Positions 61,316 to 64,000 of a DNA stretch of 64,000 nucleotides are shown here, one piece after another. The position numbers were made by a program, and so were the translations under genes. The notes beneath the pieces are model-generated. The model searched no databases. It had not been told where the DNA came from and was given only the letters and a program-made list of their open reading frames with translations. Source of the DNA: Anaerovorax odorimutans (lineage in GTDB: Bacteria > Bacillota > Clostridia > Peptostreptococcales > Anaerovoracaceae); the NCBI RefSeq assembly GCF_024459955.1, contig NZ_JANFXK010000008.1, positions 104,421-168,420 of the forward strand, in the 5' to 3' direction. The stretch's first letter is position 1, and each line of letters starts with the position of its first letter.

Positions 61316-62488
61316 TCACAGCTTCCAGTTCCGATCAGCAATTTTCGCCAATCTGGTGGTTTTCACATCAATGGCCTTTTCCGGACACATTTCCTGGCAG
61401 CAATAGCATTTAATACATTTCCGGTATCGATACGCGGGTTTTCCTTTTTTCATGTAAATCGCTTTTTCATCCAGCGGACAGGCCTGAATGCAGACTCCGC
61501 ACCCAATGCAATTCTCTCTTTTCACATACGGTTTCCGGTCCAGCAGCGGCTGCAGGAATCGAATGCTTTTAAATTGACCCCGGAATCCCGGGTCCCGTTC
61601 CACGTTGAAATCGGGATTGCCCCAGCGGGAAACAGCTTCTTCCATAGAAATGTCGCCCTCTTCTGTCATCAGCACAATGTCCTCTGTCTTACAGGTGCCG
61701 ATTCCGTATTTCTGTCCATACAAATTGGTAGCTACCAGCTCCGGGTCCAGATTTACAAGGCGACAGAACACTGTATCCAAAGCCACTGGATCAGCGGAAG
61801 CCAGGATCACGTACATGGGAGTGGGGTCGCCCGACTGAGGGCCGTTTCCTTCCATTGCCATAATGCCATCCATGATATGCAATCTGGGGCGTACCAGCCG
61901 GTTCAGGTCTGCGATCATCCGCCCAAAAACGTCCGCATTGGGAAAACGCGCATGGCTGGCCCCTTTATTAAAGCCGTATACGCAACCGAAGGTATTCTTC
62001 ATGGCGCCGGTAATCCGTTCCAGCTGGTGGGTCTTCATTTTACATAGATTGATAATGGCATCCATTTCCAGAACTCCTTTGCATAAAACAAAGTGATCCG
62101 CCGCATGGCCATCGGGAAAGGGGACCTGCTCCCCCTCTTCAAAATCGGCGATTTCGATTCCCAGGTCCTCCGCCACCTGTCGGAGCCCGCAGCCGTCAGC
62201 AGTCTGTGCGACTCCAATCAAATGGTTGCCCGGGGAATCTCCATAATACAGCTCTTCAAATCCATTCTGCCGCAAAAGGCGGCCCACTGCCCCGAACACC
62301 TCCGGATGGGTGGTACAGGCGTTTTCCGGGTCTGTTCTGGCTAAAAGATTGGGCTTGAGAATGATGCTTTCCTCCGAGCTGACAAACTGCTTCCACCCTC
62401 CCAAAAGCTCTACGGCTGTGGAAACCGCATGCTCCACCAGTTCCGGTTTATATTTTCTGCAATCCACGATTGCTACTTTGCTTTTCAT
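61316..62488 (-). CDS. DUF362 domain protein with two 4Fe-4S clusters
   Basis: A 390-residue protein. The N-terminal DUF362 domain (VAIVDCRKYK...LKPNLLART...YYGDSPG...KMKTHQLERITGAMKN) is followed by a C-terminal ferredoxin with CIGCGVCIQACP and CIKCYCCQEMCP, each binding a 4Fe-4S cluster. Related proteins occur in anaerobes; the reaction is unknown. GGAGG precedes the ATG at 62488; the ORF reading further upstream runs through repeat sequence. The stop is just ahead of the DNA alkylation repair gene, so they form one operon. Confidence 0.88.
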   Translation of the reverse strand: MKSKVAIVDCRKYKPELVEHAVSTAVELLGGWKQFVSSEESIILKPNLLARTDPENACTTHPEVFGAVGRLLRQNGFEELYYGDSPGNHLIGVAQTADGCGLRQVAEDLGIEIADFEEGEQVPFPDGHAADHFVLCKGVLEMDAIINLCKMKTHQLERITGAMKNTFGCVYGFNKGASHARFPNADVFGRMIADLNRLVRPRLHIMDGIMAMEGNGPQSGDPTPMYVILASADPVALDTVFCRLVNLDPELVATNLYGQKYGIGTCKTEDIVLMTEEGDISMEEAVSRWGNPDFNVERDPGFRGQFKSIRFLQPLLDRKPYVKRENCIGCGVCIQACPLDEKAIYMKKGKPAYRYRKCIKCYCCQEMCPEKAIDVKTTRLAKIADRNWKL

Positions 62489-62551
62489 GGTACACCTCCT
62501 TTGAGTCCTTCTATTATACTCCTTTTTCTTTTTACAGAGTATATCGGAAGC

Positions 62552-62730
62552 ACAATTTTGCATTTTTATCAACATAGGCGCGGTTTTTTTGGGGAATGTT
62601 GAAGTTTTTTCAATGTTTGCAGCCTCTCCGGCCGGAGACCTGGCTGCCTTGGCACCTTGCAGCCTGCCAAGCACCCTGCAATCCCGCAACTTTCTTCAAC
62701 AAGCAGCACAAATTGCATCCAATGTTGAGA
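62552..62730 (+). repeat. Repeat family A-like (subfamily C), copy 5
   Basis: Starts AATTTTGCATTTTTATCAAC and runs through GAATGTTGAAGTTTTTTCAA, TGTTTGCAGCC to CAACAAGCAGCACAAATTGC and ATGTTGAG. The first part matches family A (TTTTTATCAACA, TGTTGAACTTTTTTCAA); the rest matches copy 6 at 63714-63905. Sequence to about 62815 is also shared with copy 6 and holds the nuclease promoter. Confidence 0.7.
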
Positions 62731-62765
62731 GAAAAAATCTTTTTCCTTTATTTTACATTTTATGG

Positions 62766-62794
62766 TTGCATTTTGTTCGTTTCAATTGTATAAT
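62766..62794 (+). promoter_or_regulatory. Promoter of the nuclease-like gene
   Basis: TTGCAT (62766-62771), 17 bases, TATAAT (62789-62794). It lies within the extension shared by the two C-type repeats, 31 bases ahead of the start codon. Confidence 0.75.
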
Positions 62795-62825
62795 TACATT
62801 ATTTTCCAGTTAAGAGGAGGTTTTT

Positions 62826-63626
62826 ATGTATACTCAGTTAAGATTGATACAGGCAGTAAAGGCGGAGCGAACCAGACAGCAGGCTTTAGTAACCAATCTG
62901 GAAACCGTGCTACCTGAACTGCCGGCCGGTCATCTCTTCTACCGCGATGGCAACTACTATCGAATTGTCTTCACAGGGGGTAAGCGGATGCAAATTCGTA
63001 TACCACAGTATTCTCCATCAGGGGAAGCTTTGATTCATGAACTGCGCGCCAAACGTTACGCAACCAAGGCGCTGCCTGTTTTAAAGAAGAATTTAAAATG
63101 CTGCGACCAATTTCTGCAGAAGTTCCAGATCTACGACCCGGCTAAAATTGCCGAAACTTTACCGTCCTATTATGCTCCGGAGTTCACCGGTATTCTGCTG
63201 AATGGGGATCTTGATCCGAAGCTCTGGGCCAAAACGCCCTATGCCCACAACGCTGCCTTTCCTGAAAACCTCATTTACAAGTCGGAAGGCGGCCTGAGCA
63301 CCCGTTCTAAGGCAGAGGCCGACATCGCCACTCGGCTGGAGCAGATGGGTTTCATCTTTCGTTATGAACCTCTGCTGCAATTGGGAAACAGATTTTTTTA
63401 TCCTGATTTCTGCATCGTTCATCCTATCCACAGGCGGCTCGTTTATTGGGAACATTTTGGGAAAATGGATGAACCGGACTATTCAAATAAAACCATGGAG
63501 AAGCTAAGCGTGTACGCGGAGCACGGCTACCATTTGGGCGATAACCTCATCATGACCTGGGAGACCAAAGCAAAGCCTTTAACCTTTGCCCATATTAACG
63601 ACCGGATTGAAACGTATTTTTGCTGA
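62826..63626 (+). CDS. PD-(D/E)XK nuclease-like protein, unknown
   Basis: A 266-residue protein. The N-terminal 100 residues are helical with a basic stretch; the C-terminal part (about 155-250) shows STRSKAEADIATRLEQMG, FFYPDFCIV and YWEHFG, the order expected of PD-(D/E)XK nucleases, where Asp in YPDF and Glu in YWEH would be catalytic. I cannot name the family and cannot tell whether it cuts nucleic acid. AGGAGG lies seven bases ahead of the start. The gene sits between two copies of a dispersed repeat, and its upstream region appears again, degraded, at the window end, suggesting that repeat and gene were copied together. Confidence 0.75.
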   Translation: MYTQLRLIQAVKAERTRQQALVTNLETVLPELPAGHLFYRDGNYYRIVFTGGKRMQIRIPQYSPSGEALIHELRAKRYATKALPVLKKNLKCCDQFLQKFQIYDPAKIAETLPSYYAPEFTGILLNGDLDPKLWAKTPYAHNAAFPENLIYKSEGGLSTRSKAEADIATRLEQMGFIFRYEPLLQLGNRFFYPDFCIVHPIHRRLVYWEHFGKMDEPDYSNKTMEKLSVYAEHGYHLGDNLIMTWETKAKPLTFAHINDRIETYFC

Positions 63627-63652
63627 TGCAAGGCTGGCTGGCGCAGCAATGT

Positions 63653-63747
63653 AAAGCTGATGCAAAAAGGTTCAACAGCTCAGGATCTGGAGCTTTCGCT
63701 GGTACTGTCCAGCAGATGTAAAGTTGATACAAAAAGGTTCAACAGCC
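63653..63747 (+). repeat. 68-bp period tandem repeat ahead of copy 6
   Basis: AAGCTGATGCAAAAAGGTTC followed by AACAGC at 63653 recurs 68 bases on at 63721 as AAGTTGATACAAAAAGGTTC plus AACAGC. The second unit leads into the hairpin at 63732-63778. Confidence 0.6.
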
Positions 63748-64000
63748 TGCTGTTTTTTCATCGGCTGTTGAACCTTTTCCAACGTTTGCAGCCACCATAC
63801 CCCGCTTCCGGGCTGTTTTAGCGCCCCGCAGCCTGCCGGACACCCTGCAACCCCACAACTTTCCTCAACAGATAGCACAAATTGCAGCCTTTGTTGTAGG
63901 AAAAAATCAAATCCCTTTATTTTACATTTCTCCCGCCGGCTTTTCGCTCTCGTAAGCTGCTCAGTTACACTATTTCCGAGCCAGCAAGGGTTCTATCTAC
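63714..64000 (+). repeat. Repeat family A-like (subfamily C), copy 6, reaching the window end
   Basis: It carries TTGAACCTTTTCCAACG, TTTGCAGCC, CTGCAACCCCACAACTTTCC, AGCACAAATTGCAGCC and TCCCTTTATTTTACATTTC, each matched in copy 5. Beyond the core, TTACACTATTTCC and then GGGTTCTATCTAC match the sequence leading up to the nuclease start codon, but with the ribosome site and the ATG altered. Confidence 0.65.
63732..63778 (+). terminator. Strong hairpin after the nuclease-like gene
   Basis: AAAAGGTTCAACAGCC and GGCTGTTGAACCTTTT form a perfect 16-bp stem. It may terminate the nuclease transcript and is at the same time the left hairpin of repeat copy 6. Confidence 0.7.

Noticed and set aside
63714..63778. 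Integron attC-like site from GTTCAAC and GTTGAAC boxes
   Set aside because: The boxes fit the consensus, but the hairpin is perfectly symmetrical, too short, lacks extrahelical bases and no integrase is present.

Overview
The window looks like chromosomal DNA of an anaerobic, Gram-positive bacterium of the class Clostridia. The evidence is strong GGAGG ribosome binding sites, sigma-A type promoters, TPP and yybP-ykoY riboswitches, a molybdenum hydroxylase with ferredoxin-type partners, wall-anchored surface proteins and a mid-range GC content. A family such as Anaerovoracaceae is only a guess. No rRNA, tRNA, CRISPR array, prophage or complete insertion sequence was seen.

Layout. (1) 1-10.4 kb: a divergent molybdoenzyme locus. 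A leftward operon encodes TrsS radical SAM protein, TrsM methyltransferase, a C_GCAxxG_C_C protein, a CoA-ligase-like protein and a membrane protein cut by the window edge. A rightward operon encodes a Mop-type aldehyde oxidoreductase behind a probable Moco riboswitch, a flavin/Fe-S dicluster protein and a small zinc-ribbon redox protein. The set matches the Desulfovibrio DVU_1551-1559 locus as I remember it. (2) 10.4-14.2 kb: TPP riboswitch and thiC-thiM-thiE-thiD. (3) 14.4-21 kb: a 1555-residue CnaB/SpaA adhesin and radA. (4) 21-28.5 kb: two TerC paralogues, one in an operon behind a manganese (yybP-ykoY) riboswitch with a metallo-beta-lactamase-fold hydrolase and a CAT-like acetyltransferase; a tannase-like lipoprotein; an EF-G-like GTPase. 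(5) 28.7-36 kb: an Rpn-type nuclease between 56-bp direct repeats, a PTS EIIC-EAL fusion, asnS, and greA-lysS. (6) 36-48.4 kb: an OmpR-type regulator, phnW, an OPA-type transporter, phnX, a HAD hydrolase, a HyuA-like protein with a second OPA-type transporter, a membrane histidine kinase, and a saccharopine-dehydrogenase-like protein. (7) 48.4-51 kb: a DeoR regulator between inverted copies of a repeat, then about 1 kb of stacked repeats and an ArsR regulator. (8) 51-64 kb: housekeeping and surface genes, ending with a nuclease-like gene between two copies of a dispersed repeat.

How the genes work together. PhnW and PhnX form a complete route from 2-aminoethylphosphonate to acetaldehyde and phosphate, and the adjacent organophosphate-type transporter is the likely importer. 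An 11-bp tandem motif upstream of phnX fits an OmpR-family operator, and an orphan regulator and an orphan kinase flank the block. The thiamine genes make the pyrimidine moiety and salvage the thiazole; no thiazole synthesis genes are present here. The trs genes probably mature or serve the molybdenum hydroxylase, but the chemistry is not known to me.

The most unusual feature is repeat content. Six intergenic copies of one repeat superfamily (about 180-200 bp, with TCAACA/TGTTGA hairpins), two further repeat families (about 170 and 210 bp), and a nearly perfect 52-bp direct repeat occur between genes, and no transposase is present to explain them.
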